From Monodelphis domestica (lineage: Eukaryota; Chordata; Mammalia; Didelphimorphia; Didelphidae): a stretch of DNA of 64,000 nt. Positions 11,010-22,054 of this stretch are shown here, one piece after another; positions within the stretch are counted from its first letter, which is position 1; each line of letters starts with the position of its first letter. Below the pieces are notes generated by a model that did not search any database, was not told the DNA's origin, and saw only the letters and a program-made list of their open reading frames with translations. The position numbers and the translations under genes were made by a program. The stretch covers positions 56,291,788-56,355,787 of the forward strand of contig NC_077232.1 in assembly GCF_027887165.1 (NCBI RefSeq), in the 5' to 3' direction.

Positions 11010-11454
11010 TAATCCTTTGTTTATTATAAATAAATCCCTTTTACTTGCTCATCAACATTGTCTTGGAGGCCTTCTTGTGAGCTGGTCCCAGTGAGTGAGA
11101 CCATTGGCCTTACTTCACTGAAGGGTACCGAGGGTTCAAATATACCTCAGATAGCTAACATTATTTCAGAAGTCAATATATACACAAGGTTTTCCCCCCA
11201 CCCCCTTCCCTGTTAGGTCCCTGAATGAGGCTTTGACCCCCAAATCAAAACACCTGTGCTTCCAACCAACTCAGGTGAGGGAAGGGAAACAACTGAGTTA
11301 TTCATTTCCCCTTCTGTCCTTCCTCAGTCTCCCTCCCAAGCCTTTCCTGGAGTCCTCAACCAACAAAAAGGTAACAAACCAGCTTTTATTAGCTAAATGC
11401 TCATTCTGAGACTAGCACACTCAATTCTGTCCCACAAAATTGAAAGGTTCTCGA
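11010..11454. other. Unassigned intergenic DNA
   Basis: I see no gene or repeat that I can name with support in this stretch. Confidence 0.4.
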
Positions 11455-11690
11455 TGGAAAGGCAGCAAAGGACAGGATAGATGGATTTGGAATGACAGGA
11501 TTCAAAGCCTGCCTCTTAGTCTTTCTAAAAACTAAGTCACTTTATCTCCGTGTATCAGTTTCTCACTTGTAAACCTGTAGCAGCTATACCACCAGTTGTG
11601 AGAATCAAATGAGATAAGGTATATAGTTTTACAAACCTTTAAGTGCTATATAAATGTCTGTCATCATTATAGAAGGCAAATATCATATTT
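11455..11690 (+). repeat. MON1-type CORE-SINE
   Basis: A diverged full unit: head near 11460, core with TATCAGTTTCTCACTTGTAA, then TGAGAATCAAATGAGATAAG and AAGTGCTATATAAATG at the 3' end. Confidence 0.65.
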
Positions 11691-11930
11691 CATTTCTTCT
11701 CTGCATCACCAATGCCTAGCACATTCCAGATAAATGTTAGGTGAAGTGAAATACTGAGCTGAATAGGGAAAATGGTGAGCCAGAAATGACCATGGGGGCA
11801 TCCAATCAACCCTAAATAATTCATTTCTTGATGTTTGCATATTCTTGTAAATGTGAGAAAAGATAATTACCCATCTATACCTTCTACCTTAGTAAAACTT
11901 GGGCCATTGCCTTCCGAATAATTTTCTATT

Positions 11931-12514
11931 GGGGTGTATGGGGTGCTCAGGGAGGCGTAGTATCTCTGGTATGGAGGGCTTGTCGTGCCCTCCTAGGGCA
12001 GCTCTCCAGCCTCTGACCCCCACCTGACACCCAGCTCTCACTTGTGGCTCCTAGTAGCTGCTAACGTGTGGCAGTGGTCACACCCTGGGCAACAGCTTCG
12101 ACAGGCCGGCCAAACCTTGTGAGGGTAGCCATTGGGTCATCGACCCCTTGTGAACCAGGGCTTTGCTCACCCAGCATGTGAAAACTGTTTCGGTGGAACA
12201 GATGGAAGAAACTAATAAGAAGGTTCAACGGCTGAGATGGCGACGCAGCAAAGCACTGTGGAGTGCTTAGGGCGTGTTGGAAAACAAAAGACAACACGGC
12301 CATCCAATGCAGCTGAGGAAGTCTCCAGGTGTAACGACTTTTCATGCCACTGGATCCAGGATTCCAATGCCAAGAGAGTGGGACTGTCTCTGTGCATCGA
12401 CTTTTCCACTTAAATCTCCTTCACGCACAAGTGTCTTTGTGCACACTCCTCTATACACCATAGATGAAAACACACAAAGACAATTGTCATCCTTGGTTAC
12501 TGAGAGACTACTAC
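11931..12514 (+). mobile_element. Composite SINE with an RTE-LINE 3' tail
   Basis: This is a non-coding unit of about 585 bases. Its last 70 bases (CATAGATGAAAACACACAAA, then AGACAATTGTCAT and GAGAGACTACTAC) match the 3' end of the RTE-like LINE at 14880-16672. Its body from about 11935 to 12360 is related to the element at 28505-29056, which has a different tail. It probably belongs to the RTE-dependent SINEs known from marsupials (RTESINE type). It has no pol III head that I can recognise. Confidence 0.6.
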
Positions 12515-12559
12515 CAACCAATTCTCCATAAAGGATCCAGTCTAGGTGCTAGAGGCCTT

Positions 12560-12700
12560 CCTCCAAGTTCTTATCTGTAAAATGGGGATAATCATTCCTA
12601 ACATACTCAAATCCTGTAGATCATTCTATTGCTATGTAGTTTAAATGAGATAACATAGGTAAAACTCTTTGCAAATCTTAAAATTATATAGAATAAAAAA
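12560..12700 (+). repeat. CORE-SINE 3' fragment
   Basis: TTATCTGTAAAATGGGGATA followed by AAATGAGATAACATAGGTAA and CTTTGCAAATCTTAAA is the 3' half of a MON1/MIR-like element. Confidence 0.6.
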
Positions 12701-12724
12701 TTATTTTTATTACTTGGTTGTCAT

Positions 12725-12848
12725 GGCTGTCAGTCAGTCAATGAGCAATTATTAAGTGCTTAGCATATACTAAATGCTGGGAATATAAATAAGACAGAAA
12801 GAGTCCTTGTCTTTAAGGAGCTTATATTCTAATGGGAGAAGCAACTTC
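12725..12848 (+). repeat. Old interspersed repeat, marsupial type
   Basis: CAATTATTAAGTGCTTAGCA followed by ACTAAATGCTGGGAATA and AAGGAGCTTATATTCTAATG is a pattern common in marsupial DNA and seen again near 62560-62670. I cannot assign the family with certainty. Confidence 0.4.
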
Positions 12849-12950
12849 TTTTTTAGTTGATATATTTTTTATTTTTAAAAATTTTCCATGGTTACATGAT
12901 TCATGCTTTTTCCCTCCCCTCCTGTCTCCTCTACTAACTTTAATCACATT
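12848..12950 (-). mobile_element. L1 3'-end fragment
   Basis: The reverse strand of TTTTCCATGGTTACATGATT plus a C/T-rich stretch is the L1 3' UTR end also seen near 29800 and 52830. It is short and old. Confidence 0.5.
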
Positions 12951-13365
12951 TTCAACATGTTGCCAAGAATGGAGCTTTGACACTAAGCCATAAATTTACA
13001 TAGGCAACGAGTGTTGATTTTATGTAGTCACAACACTGAGAAATAAAAGAGTTGGATATTTTTTTTCTTGTTCCCTTCACTGCATAGCAATTATAAATAT
13101 TATTTGAGATATTTATCCATGCTTTAGGATTCACTAGCAATATATATCCTCCTCTTATTATTGCATTTGATTTCTTCTTAATTTTCTTGGATTAAATAAA
13201 GAAATATAACTTACATTCTCCAGGAAAGATTGTTAAATGCATATTTTAAGGATCACAGTGATGATAGCATTTGTACATTTTATATCATAATATCTTTGCT
13301 AATGGGAATATACATTATTGCTAAAAACATCTTGATGTTGTTATGAGAGGGTTAAAAGAAAGGGT

Positions 13366-13434
13366 TAAACAAGCTATATATATGTGTGCGTATATATATA
13401 TATATAAACATATATATATATATATATATATATA
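13366..13434. repeat. (AT)n microsatellite
   Basis: Alternating TA with a few interruptions, about 70 bases, within the LTR. Confidence 0.9.
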
Positions 13435-13563
13435 AGTTTATTTAACTAAAAGGAGGAGGGAAGGGAAGGGAATCAGGGACTACCTTACTTCTAACCCCAG
13501 CACAGATATTAAAACCCTAAACTTTCTAAATTATCCTAAACTAACTAATTAAAAGAATAATTA

Positions 13564-13765
13564 GGGGGCAGCTGGGTAGCTCAGTGTGTTGAGAGCTAGG
13601 CCTAGAGACGGGAGGTCCTAGGTTCAAATCTGGCCTCAGACACTTCCCAGTTGTATGACCCTGGGCAAGTCACTTGACCCCCATTGCCTAGCCCTTACCA
13701 CTCTTCTGCCTTGGAGCCAATACACAGTATTGACTCCAAGACGGAAGGTAAGGGTTTAAAAAAAA
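13564..13765 (+). mobile_element. Young tRNA-like SINE with 13-bp target duplication
   Basis: The unit starts GGGGCAGCTGGGTAGCTCAG, has a B-box-like GGTTCAAATCTGG, a CORE-type middle (GGGCAAGTCACTTGACCCCC), a 3' hairpin-like GGAGCCAATACACAGTATTG, and a poly-A tail. AAAAGAATAATTA occurs at 13551-13563 and 13766-13778. The family is the abundant marsupial SINE1/WSINE-like one. It lies in the LTR of 13336-14182, so it is younger than that LTR. Confidence 0.85.
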
Positions 13766-14370
13766 AAAAGAATAATTAAAGTTAGAGAGGGGTCTGTAGG
13801 GGAAACGACAATAGGGCCCCAAAGAAATCTCACAACCAAGAGTCCTTCTTTGCTCCAGACAGCAGTCCCAGAGATACGTCACCTGCACCAGTAGAAATCC
13901 ACTTTCTCTGTAGCATCAGCAGTAGGAACAGGAAGAAATATCAAGACAGTCAAAGAGAGGGAAGCAATGGCTTTTCTGGGTCCACCCCAGAAATACCAAA
14001 CAGTTATCCTCTGGGTATCTTGACAACTAGAGCCCAAGGAGCTTTTCTCTCTCATCCAGTCCACTGACTGCCAGCCTCTGTGTTCTGTTCCTCCCCTCCT
14101 GGGAGCTTTGGAATGTTGGCCCTGTCATTGCCCCAAGGAATCTTTTGCTTCTTGCTTTTTGCAAAGCTAATCCTTTACAACAATATCTAAGATGGCCCTT
14201 TAGCTATGAGGGCCAATACTTCTCCTTCTTCAAGAACCAGAACACACAGCCCCAGATGGACTGATTATTAAAGAGCTGTAAAATGTGCAGGTAGTATTTA
14301 ACCTAAAAAGCTTGATTCCCTGCAAAACAGACATATAATGAGGTAAATGCTATAGGTAAGCATATGATTC

Positions 14371-14745
14371 TCAAAAAGGGTAAAAAGTATAATCAGATTT
14401 TTTGGTAAGCTCTTCCTTAAATTTTGAAAGTTCAAAATTCACATTGTAAATGGCCATTGGTCTTTGTAAGAGATAATTTTGCTGTCTTAGTCCCCAAGAA
14501 TATGTGGTCATGATGTGACTGCAGTTTACACTAATACCCTTTAGGCAGTTTTTTGCTACATTTTTGCTACATTGACCTGCCTTTTCTGCAGGCCTGAGCT
14601 CCCTCGTCACCTGGGGCCAATGGTGATGCTGCTGTTGGTGACTCAGGGCCATACCACCCAGCCCAGTACTGAATGTCCTCATCCCTGTGCTGGAAGTGGA
14701 TGTGACAGACGTCACTGCTGTTGCTGAAAATATTTTGATTTTCAA
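14371..14745 (-). pseudogene. Possible processed pseudogene fragment, unidentified
   Basis: A 124-codon open frame on the minus strand lies in DNA that I cannot match to a repeat. It has a Ser/Thr-rich start, a QQQHHH stretch, and an end reading NVNFELSKFKEELTKKSDY that looks protein-like. Another frame over the same DNA reads DEDIQYWAGWYGPES, which also looks protein-like, so the ancestral frame may be shifted. No start context, promoter or splice sites support a live gene. I do not recognise the parent. Confidence 0.25.
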
Positions 14746-14879
14746 TTCTTTAATCCAAGCTTTTTTTCAAATATAGTAGTTTGTGGTAGTTTGTGAACAT
14801 TATTCACACAAGAACAATATGCATTCCCCTACTATAGTCTGGGGATGACTGGTAATTAGTTGAATATATTGTCTAAACA

Positions 14880-16672
14880 TTTTTAAAAATTTAAATTTAA
14901 ATTTAAAAAGCCATTAAACAAATGAATGCAGGCAAGGCACCTGGTAAAGACAGGATCCCAACCGAGGTGTACAAGGCCTTAAATGGAAAGGCGCTCCAGG
15001 CATTCCACATAGTGCTGACCAGCATATGGGAAGAGGAAGACGTGCTCCCAGAACTCAGAGATGCCTCCATCGTAGCCCTATACAAGAACAAAGGCTCACG
15101 AGCAGCCTGTGACAACTACAGAGGCATCTCACTACTCTCCACTTCCTGAAAGATCCTCTCCCGTGTTATACTCAACAGACTCCTGTCATCTGTTTCAGAG
15201 CAGAACCTGCCTGAATCACAATGTGGCTTCCGACCATATCGCAGCACCATCGACATGGTCTTCACGGTGAGGCAAATGCAGGAAAAATGCCTTGAGCAGA
15301 ACCTGAGTCTCTACATTGTCTTCATAGACCTGATGAAGGTGTTCGACACAGTGAACAGGGACGCATTGTGGGTGATCCTCAGCAAGCTCGGTTGCCCAGC
15401 AAAATTCGTCAAACTGATCCAGCTCTTTCATGTCGACATGACAGGGGAAGTCCTATCTGGTGGAGAGACTTCTGATCGCTTCAACATCTCCAATGGCGTG
15501 AAACAAGGCTGTGTCCTCGCTCCGGTACTATTCAACCTATTTTTCACCCAAGTATTATGACATGCTGTGGTGGATCTAGACCTGGGCGTCTACATCAAAT
15601 ACCTGCTGGATGGCTCACTATTCGACCTTCACCGCCTGACTGCAAAAACAAAGACAACAGAGAGACTCATCCTGGAAGCTCTCTTTGCAGATGACTGTGC
15701 TCTCATGGCCCACCAAGAAAATCATCTCCAAACCATTGTGGACAGGTTCTCCACCGCAACAAAACTGTTTGAGGCCACCTCAGCAAAACAGAGGTGCTGT
15801 TCCAACCTGCACCAGGGAGGCCAACTAACCAGCCGTGCATTACAATCGACAGCACGCAGCTTTCTAACGTCAACACTTTCAAGTACCTGGGCAGCACCAT
15901 CGCCAACGATGGGTCCCTAGACCACGAGATCAATGCCAGGATCCAAAAGGCCAGCCAGGCACTCGGGCGGCTGCGCTCCAAAGTCCTCCAACACAGCGGT
16001 GTGAGCACTGCGACGAAGCTCAAAGTGTACAACGCAGTGGTCCTCAGCTCGCTCCTGTACGGTTGTGAGACATGGACACTGTACCGGAAGCACATGAAAC
16101 AGCTGGAGCAATTCCACCAACGCTCCCTCCGTTCAATCATGAGGATCCGATGGCAGGACCGAATCACCAACCAGGAAGTCCTCGACAGAGCCAACTCCAC
16201 CAGCATCGAAGTCCTGGTCCTCAGAACCCAGCTACGATGGTCTGGACATGTCATCCGCATGGACCCACAGCGAATACCAAGACAGGTATTCTATGGTGGA
16301 CTGTCAGCTGGACTCAGGAAACAAGGCCGACCAAAGAAAAGATTCAAGGATCAGCTAAAGTCCAACTTGAAGTGGGCTGGCATGACACCAAAGGAACTAG
16401 AACTCGCTGCCTCTGACAGAAGCAGCTGGCGAACCCACATTAACCATGCCGCCACCACCTTTGAAGATGAGCGACATCGACATCTCGCCGCTGCGCGTGA
16501 ACGCCGACACCAGGCCACAACCGCACCTCCCGTAACAACTGGCGTCCCAGGCCCCGTGTGCCACAAACTGTGTGCCTCAGCCTTTGGACTCCAAAGCCAC
16601 ATGAGGGTACATCGTAGATGAAACTGCACAAAGACAATAGTCATTCTCGGTCACCGAGAGACTACTACTACT
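14880..16672 (+). mobile_element. 5'-truncated RTE-like LINE with 12-bp target duplication
   Basis: A non-LTR retrotransposon fragment of about 1.8 kb. The reading frame opens in the reverse transcriptase (KAPGKDRIPTEVYKAL near 14935). It continues through IVFIDLMKVFDTVNR, NGVKQGCVLAPVLFN and the catalytic LFADDCALMAH near 15685. The C-terminal region (YGCETWTLY; WSGHVIRMD; GRPKKRFKDQLK) follows, ending in a Cys2His2-like knuckle (VCHKLCASAFGLQSHMRVH). The 3' end is a short (CTA)n repeat, not poly-A, as is usual for RTE-type elements. ATTGTCTAAACA flanks it at 14868-14879 and 16673-16684. The frame is broken by stop codons near 15147 and 15558 and by one frameshift near 15790, so it is dead but fairly young. 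The exact clade is unproven. Confidence 0.8.
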
Positions 16673-16689
16673 ATTGTCTAAACAAGTAT

Positions 16690-17705
16690 AATAATCTAAT
16701 ACTAACATATATGAGAATGAATTAGATTATCTTTCACAGCCTGAGAATTCTGCTACATTTGTCATTTTCTTATCTTTTCAGTGAGCGTGGATAGATTGTA
16801 ATTTCCAAGGGTCTAAAAATCAATTCATTCCATTCTTCCTACTACTTCCCCACCTAAATAGTTGTACAGAAACACTTAAAGTTAGAGGCATATAGAACTA
16901 TTTTCCTTTTATTATGAACATTAAATCTGACCTCTAGCAAAAGTTTTTATCTTTATTATCAGTTCTTTGATATAACATATTGCTAAGCTTGTAACAGAGA
17001 ACAAATAAGTCTGGTGATTTTTTTTTTTTTTGGCACAGGGGAAAGAAAAGTTTTTGTATTCTTTTTGTTATTCAAGCTCTTAAAGAGATGAAAATTTTGC
17101 TAGATCTTTCTCCATCTCAGCATATTGTTCTTTAAGGCATTCTGTGACTTTTTTTGTGCTTTTCATCCATTGCACCCTGTTTGTTGTGTTGCTCTTTCAT
17201 GAAATCTTCCCATTGGGTTATGGACTGTTTTTCACTAATAAATAAGTGGTGATTATGGAGCTTTCTTTGATCCTGCTCCTTTGCTTAAGTTTATGGACTA
17301 AATGGGTAGCTGCTTGCAATTTCTGGAGAGCCTGACTCAAGAGGTCATGCATTGCATCTCTACATTTAGGAAGGATATGTTCATTTGTCTCCTGGATCAC
17401 ATTCTTTGAATTCTCAAGAACTCTCACTTCTCAAAACCCCTGTTTCTCATTTCTCTTCAAATACTTTCACAAAGAAACGTGTTTCTCCTTGAATAATTGG
17501 TTGATGTTCTAACAGCCTAGAATGAATCTCTCCCAGATCCTTGATAATGAGGTGAACTGCAGAGCTAGCCGGTCCTTGCAGCTCTGTTTCTTGCCTCCCA
17601 CTGGGACCACAGCAGGGGACAGGGCAGCCCTGCCTCCCAGAGAGGGGTCTCTATTCCCCATCTAAAGAGGAACCACCTTCCAGGGGAACAGGAGCACTGA
17701 GCTTG
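16690..17705. other. Unassigned intergenic DNA, possibly old L1 or ERV
   Basis: A helical-looking minus-strand frame at 17218-17427 and a GC-richer part at 17540-17700 resembling an L1 5' leader are present. Neither is enough to name a source. Confidence 0.3.
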
Positions 17706-17740
17706 CCCTCACTCCTGGAATTGATAAGCAATTTCACTGG

Positions 17741-17742
<2 letters not shown>

Positions 17743-17812
<70 letters not shown>

Positions 17813-17862
17813 TCTGTGTGTCTGTGTGTCTGTATGTGTATACATATATATATATATGTTAT
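17743..17862. repeat. (TA)n(TG)n compound microsatellite
   Basis: A TA run, then about 25 TG units, then TCTGTG variants and a second short TA run. It sits inside the L1 3' UTR. Confidence 0.9.
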
Positions 17863-18391
17863 ATATATGATCACTCAAATCCATTTCCATATTGTTCATT
17901 TTTGTAAAAGAGAAATCCTTTAAAACCAAAACCCCAAATCACTTACCCATATAAACAAAGGATAAATCACATGCTTTCTTCTGGACTTCTACTCCCACAG
18001 TTCTTTCTTTAGATATGGATAGCATTGTTTCTCATAAGTCCCACAGAATTGTCCTGGATCATTGTATTGCTGTTATATGCAAAGTCAACTACATTTGATT
18101 GTCCCCATAATGTTATAGTCTCTGTAAACAATGTTCTCCTGGTTCTGCTTATTTTACTGCATATCAGTTCATGTAGGTCTTTCCAATTCTTATAGAAATC
18201 CATCAATTCATCATTCCTTATAGCACAATAGTATTCCATCACCATCATATACCACATTTTGTTCAGCCATTCCCCAATTAAGGGACTTCCCCTCATTTTC
18301 CAATTTTTTGCTACTGCAGAATATAGCTATAAATATTTTTGTACATATGGGACCTTGCCCAGTTGTTTGTTTTTTTAAAAATCCCTTTGGG

Positions 18392-18590
18392 GGGGCAGCT
18401 GGGTAGCTCAGTGGATTGAGAACCAGGCCTAGAGACGGGAGGTCCTAGGTTCAAATCTGGCCTCAGCCACTTCCTAGCTGTGTGACCCTGGGCAAGTCAC
18501 TTGACCCCCATTGCCTAGCCCTTACCACTCTTCTGCCTTGGAGCCAATACACAGTATTGACTCCAAGACGGAAGGTAAGGGTTTAAAAAA
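18392..18590 (+). mobile_element. Young tRNA-like SINE with 15-bp target duplication
   Basis: Same family as 13564-13765 and nearly identical to it. AAAAATCCCTTTGGG flanks it at 18377-18391 and 18591-18605. It interrupts the antisense L1. Confidence 0.9.
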
Positions 18591-18686
18591 AAAAATCCCT
18601 TTGGGATACACCTAGTGTTGGTATTGCTAGATCAAAAGGCATGCATTGTATTATAGGGGTTGTTTCGGCATTCCATCTTCCAGTAT

Positions 18687-19335
18687 TGAGAGGGGGAAAG
18701 AATGGAGAACCTTCCTTCATAAAGTGGAGTACAGGGGAGACAGCTGATGTTTAGGGTTGGCTCATAGAGAAGAGAGGGGGTTTGAAGATTTGAAGGTTTG
18801 AAGACTTTTTCCCTTCTGCCTTCCTTCCTTAGCTAAAGCTGCTCTCCCCAACTTGCTCTTGTCCCTCTTGTCCCCCCTCCACTACTCGAGACCAAAGGGT
18901 CTCCCCTTGATCTCTTCACTCACACAGATAACCTTTAATGTCAACTCAATCAGGTAATACAAAAGGAATAATGGGCAGGGAAGAATGAATGGGAAAGGAA
19001 GTAGAGAAAATGGGTCCCTGTCTCTATCTAAAACCCTTTTCCTCCTTCCTCAAGTTTGGCATTGGCAGCCTGAGCCCCCTGAGAGAAAGTCAGGTTGATT
19101 CACCCCTGGGCAACAGGAGATGAGGTAAAGTCTGCTCAGGTTTCTCTTCAGAAAATCCCTTCAATTGGGAAATGTTGGGGGGAAGGATTTCCAGTCACCA
19201 GCAGGAAAAGTGGGCAACCCTCAGGACAGTCTTTTTTTCATCCTCTCCCTTTGGCTTCTCAAGACTGAGAGAGAGACCAACTCCTCTACTGGCCAGAATC
19301 TTCTCCTCCTCCAGATTCCAAACTCCTGGGGTATA
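18687..19335. mobile_element. Unidentified insertion of about 650 bp in the antisense L1
   Basis: L1 ORF2 sequence is recognisable up to about 18685 and again from about 19340. The block between is not L1. It starts TGAGAGGGGG, is rich in CCTT/CTCC and contains AATAAT. About 110 bases of L1 expected here are missing. A solo LTR is the most likely explanation, but no clear terminal TG/CA pair or target duplication was found. Confidence 0.35.
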
Positions 19336-21915
19336 AGGTATAAGGTAACACCACATAGTAGTTTTGATCTGCATTTCTCTTAGCAGGAGGGATTTAGAAC
19401 TTTTTATATGATTATTGATACAGTTTTGATTTCTTCATCTGAAAATTGCCTATTCATATCCCTGGACCATTTGTCAGTTGGGGAATGATTTGATTTCTTA
19501 TAAATTTGACTTAGTTCTTTGTATATTTCAGAAGTTAGACCTTTGTCAGGGAGTTAAGTTATAACATTTTCCCCCAGTTTGTTGCTTCACTTCTAATTTT
19601 GGTTGCATTGGTTTTTTTTTTTAATACAAAAACTTTTAATTTCATCAAAATTATTAATTTTATATCTTGTAATGTTCTCTATCTCTTGCTTGGTTTTAAA
19701 TTCTTTCATTTCCCATAGATCTGACAGGTATACTATCCTATGTTCATCTAATTTAGTTATAATATCAGTCTTCATATTTAAATCATATACCTATTTTGAA
19801 CTTATCTTGGTATAGGGTATAAGATATTGATCTAAACCTAATTTTTGTCATACTATTTTCCAATTTTCCCAGCAGTTTTTGTCAAATAGTGGGTTCTTAT
19901 CCCCAAAGCTTGGATCTTTGGGTTTATCAAACACAAGATTGCTGAGATCATTTCCCCCTAGTCTGTTCCATTGATGCACCCTTCTATCTCTTAGCCAGTA
20001 GCACATTGTTTTGATGGTCAATGCTTTATATTACAGTTTAAGATCTGGTACTACTAGGTCACCATCCTTCAAGCTTTATTTCATTAGTTCCCTTCATATT
20101 CTAGATCTTTTGTTCTTCCAGATGAATTTTCTTATCATTTTTCTAATTCTATTAAAAAAAGGTGTTTTTTTGGGGGGGTAGTTTGATAGGTATGGTGCTG
20201 AATAAGTAAATTAATTTAGGTAGGATTTTTAAAATTATATTAGTTTATCTTACCCATGAGCAATTGATATTTTCCCAATTGTTTAGATCTAGTTTTATTT
20301 GTGTGAAAAGTGTTTTGTATTTGTGTTGGTATAATTCCTACATTTGTCTTGGCAGACAGATTCCCAAATATTTTATTTTGTCTAGAGTGATTTTAAATGG
20401 AGTTTCTCTTTCTAACTCTTGCTGCTGATTTTTGTTGGAAATAGAGAGAAATGCTGACAATTTATGTGGGCTTATTTTGTACCCTGCAACTTTTCTGAAG
20501 TTATTAATTATTCCAACTAGCTTTTGGGATGATTTTCTAGGTATATCATCATATCATTTGCAAAGAGTGATAGTTTACTTTCCTCATTGCCTGCTTTAAT
20601 CCCTTCAATTTCTTTTTCTTCTCTAATTGCTACAGTTAGCATTTATAGTACAATATTAAATAATAGTGGTGATAATATGCATCCTTGCTTCACTCTTGAT
20701 CTTATTGTGAAGGCTTCTAACTTATCCCCATTGCAGATGATACTTGCTGCTGGTTTTAAATGAATACTATTTATTATTTTGAGTAAAGGTCCTTTTATTC
20801 CTATATTTTCAAGTGTTTTCAATAGGGATGGATGTTTTATTCTGTCAAAGGCTTTTTCCTGTATCTATTGAGATAGTCATTGATTTCTGTTAGTTTGATG
20901 ATTGATATGGTCAATTTTGCTGATAGTTTTCCTAATATTAAACCATCCTTGCATTCCTGGCATAAATCCCACCTGGTCATAGCAAATAATCCTTGTGATG
21001 ACTTGTAGTCTCTTTGCTAGTATTTTATTTATGATTTTTGCATATATGTTCATTAAAGAGATTGGTCTATAATTTTTCTTTCTTTGTTTTTGGTCTAGCT
21101 GGCTTAGGTATCAGTACCATATTTATTTCATGAAAATAATCTGATAAGGCACCTTCTTTGATTATTTTGTCAAATAGCTTGTATAATATTGGGATTAGTT
21201 GTTCTTTACATGTTTGATAGAAGCCACTTGTGAATCCATCTGGCCCTGGAGCTTTTTTTTTAGGGAGCTCATTGGTGGCTTACTCAATTTCTTTTTCAGA
21301 AGTGGGATTATTTAAGTATTATATTTCTTCTTTTGTTATTCCAAGTGATTTATATTTTTGTAAATAGTTACCTATTTTACCTAGATTGTCATATTTATTG
21401 TCATATAATTGGGCAAAATAGTTCCTAATAATTTTCTTAATTTCCTCTTCATTAGAGATGAATTTACTCCTTTTATTTTTGATACTGGTAATTTTATTCT
21501 CTTCTTTCTTTTTTTAAAAACTCAAATTAACCAATACTTTATCTATTTTATTTGTCTTTTTCTCCAAAGAACAAATTTCTCGTCTTATTTATTAGTTCAA
21601 TAATTGCTTTACTTTCCATTTTATCAATATCTCCTTTGGTCTTTATTATTTCCACTTTAGTCTGTATCTGGGGATTTTTAAATTTTTTTCTAGTTCTTTT
21701 TAGTTGAAAGTCCAATTCATTGATCTCCTTTTTTTCTATTTTTTTGCTATCAGTATTCAGGGATATAAATTTCCTCTGGATTACTGCTTCAGCTGTATCC
21801 CATAAATTTTGATATGTTGTCTCCTCATTATAATTTTCTTCAGTGAAATCAGTGATTGTTTCTATACTTTGTTCCTTGACCCACCATTTTTGAAGAATTA
21901 TATCATTTAGTTTCT

Positions 21916-22054
21916 TTTTTTTAACATTATTTTATTTGGTCATTTCTGAGCATTATTCATTGGAGACAAAGATCATTTTCTCTCCCCAACCCCCCACCTA
22001 TCCCATAGCCGATGCGCAATTCCACTGGGTCTCACAAGTGTTCTTGTTTCGAAC
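21916..22054 (-). mobile_element. 139-bp L1 tail insertion with 9-bp target duplication
   Basis: The minus strand reads the young L1 3' UTR (AATGATCTTTGTCTCCAATG, then AATGACCAAATAAAATAATG) with a poly-A. It is the same subfamily as 58990-59265 and 59479-61703. TTAGTTTCT flanks it at 21907-21915 and 22055-22063. It is 5' truncated and inserted into the older L1. Confidence 0.85.

Larger units (their letters stand above)
13336..14182 (-). mobile_element. Solo LTR split by a young SINE
   Basis: Read on the minus strand the element starts TGTTGT and ends ACAACA, with an AATAAA near the end. Without the SINE and its duplicated target it is about 630 bases long. No internal retroviral region is attached. 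The AT repeat at 13366-13434 lies in its 3' part. The ends are inferred from the terminal TGTTGT/ACAACA pair. Confidence 0.5.

Noticed and set aside
13564-13765. tRNA-like head considered as a tRNA gene
   Set aside because: No cloverleaf is completed, and the unit repeats elsewhere with poly-A and target duplications, so it is a SINE.
15703-16260. A 185-codon minus-strand frame
   Set aside because: It is the antisense shadow of the RTE-like LINE ORF.
17218-17427. A helical-looking minus-strand frame considered as L1 ORF1 or retroviral gag
   Set aside because: No diagnostic motif of either was found. It was left unassigned.
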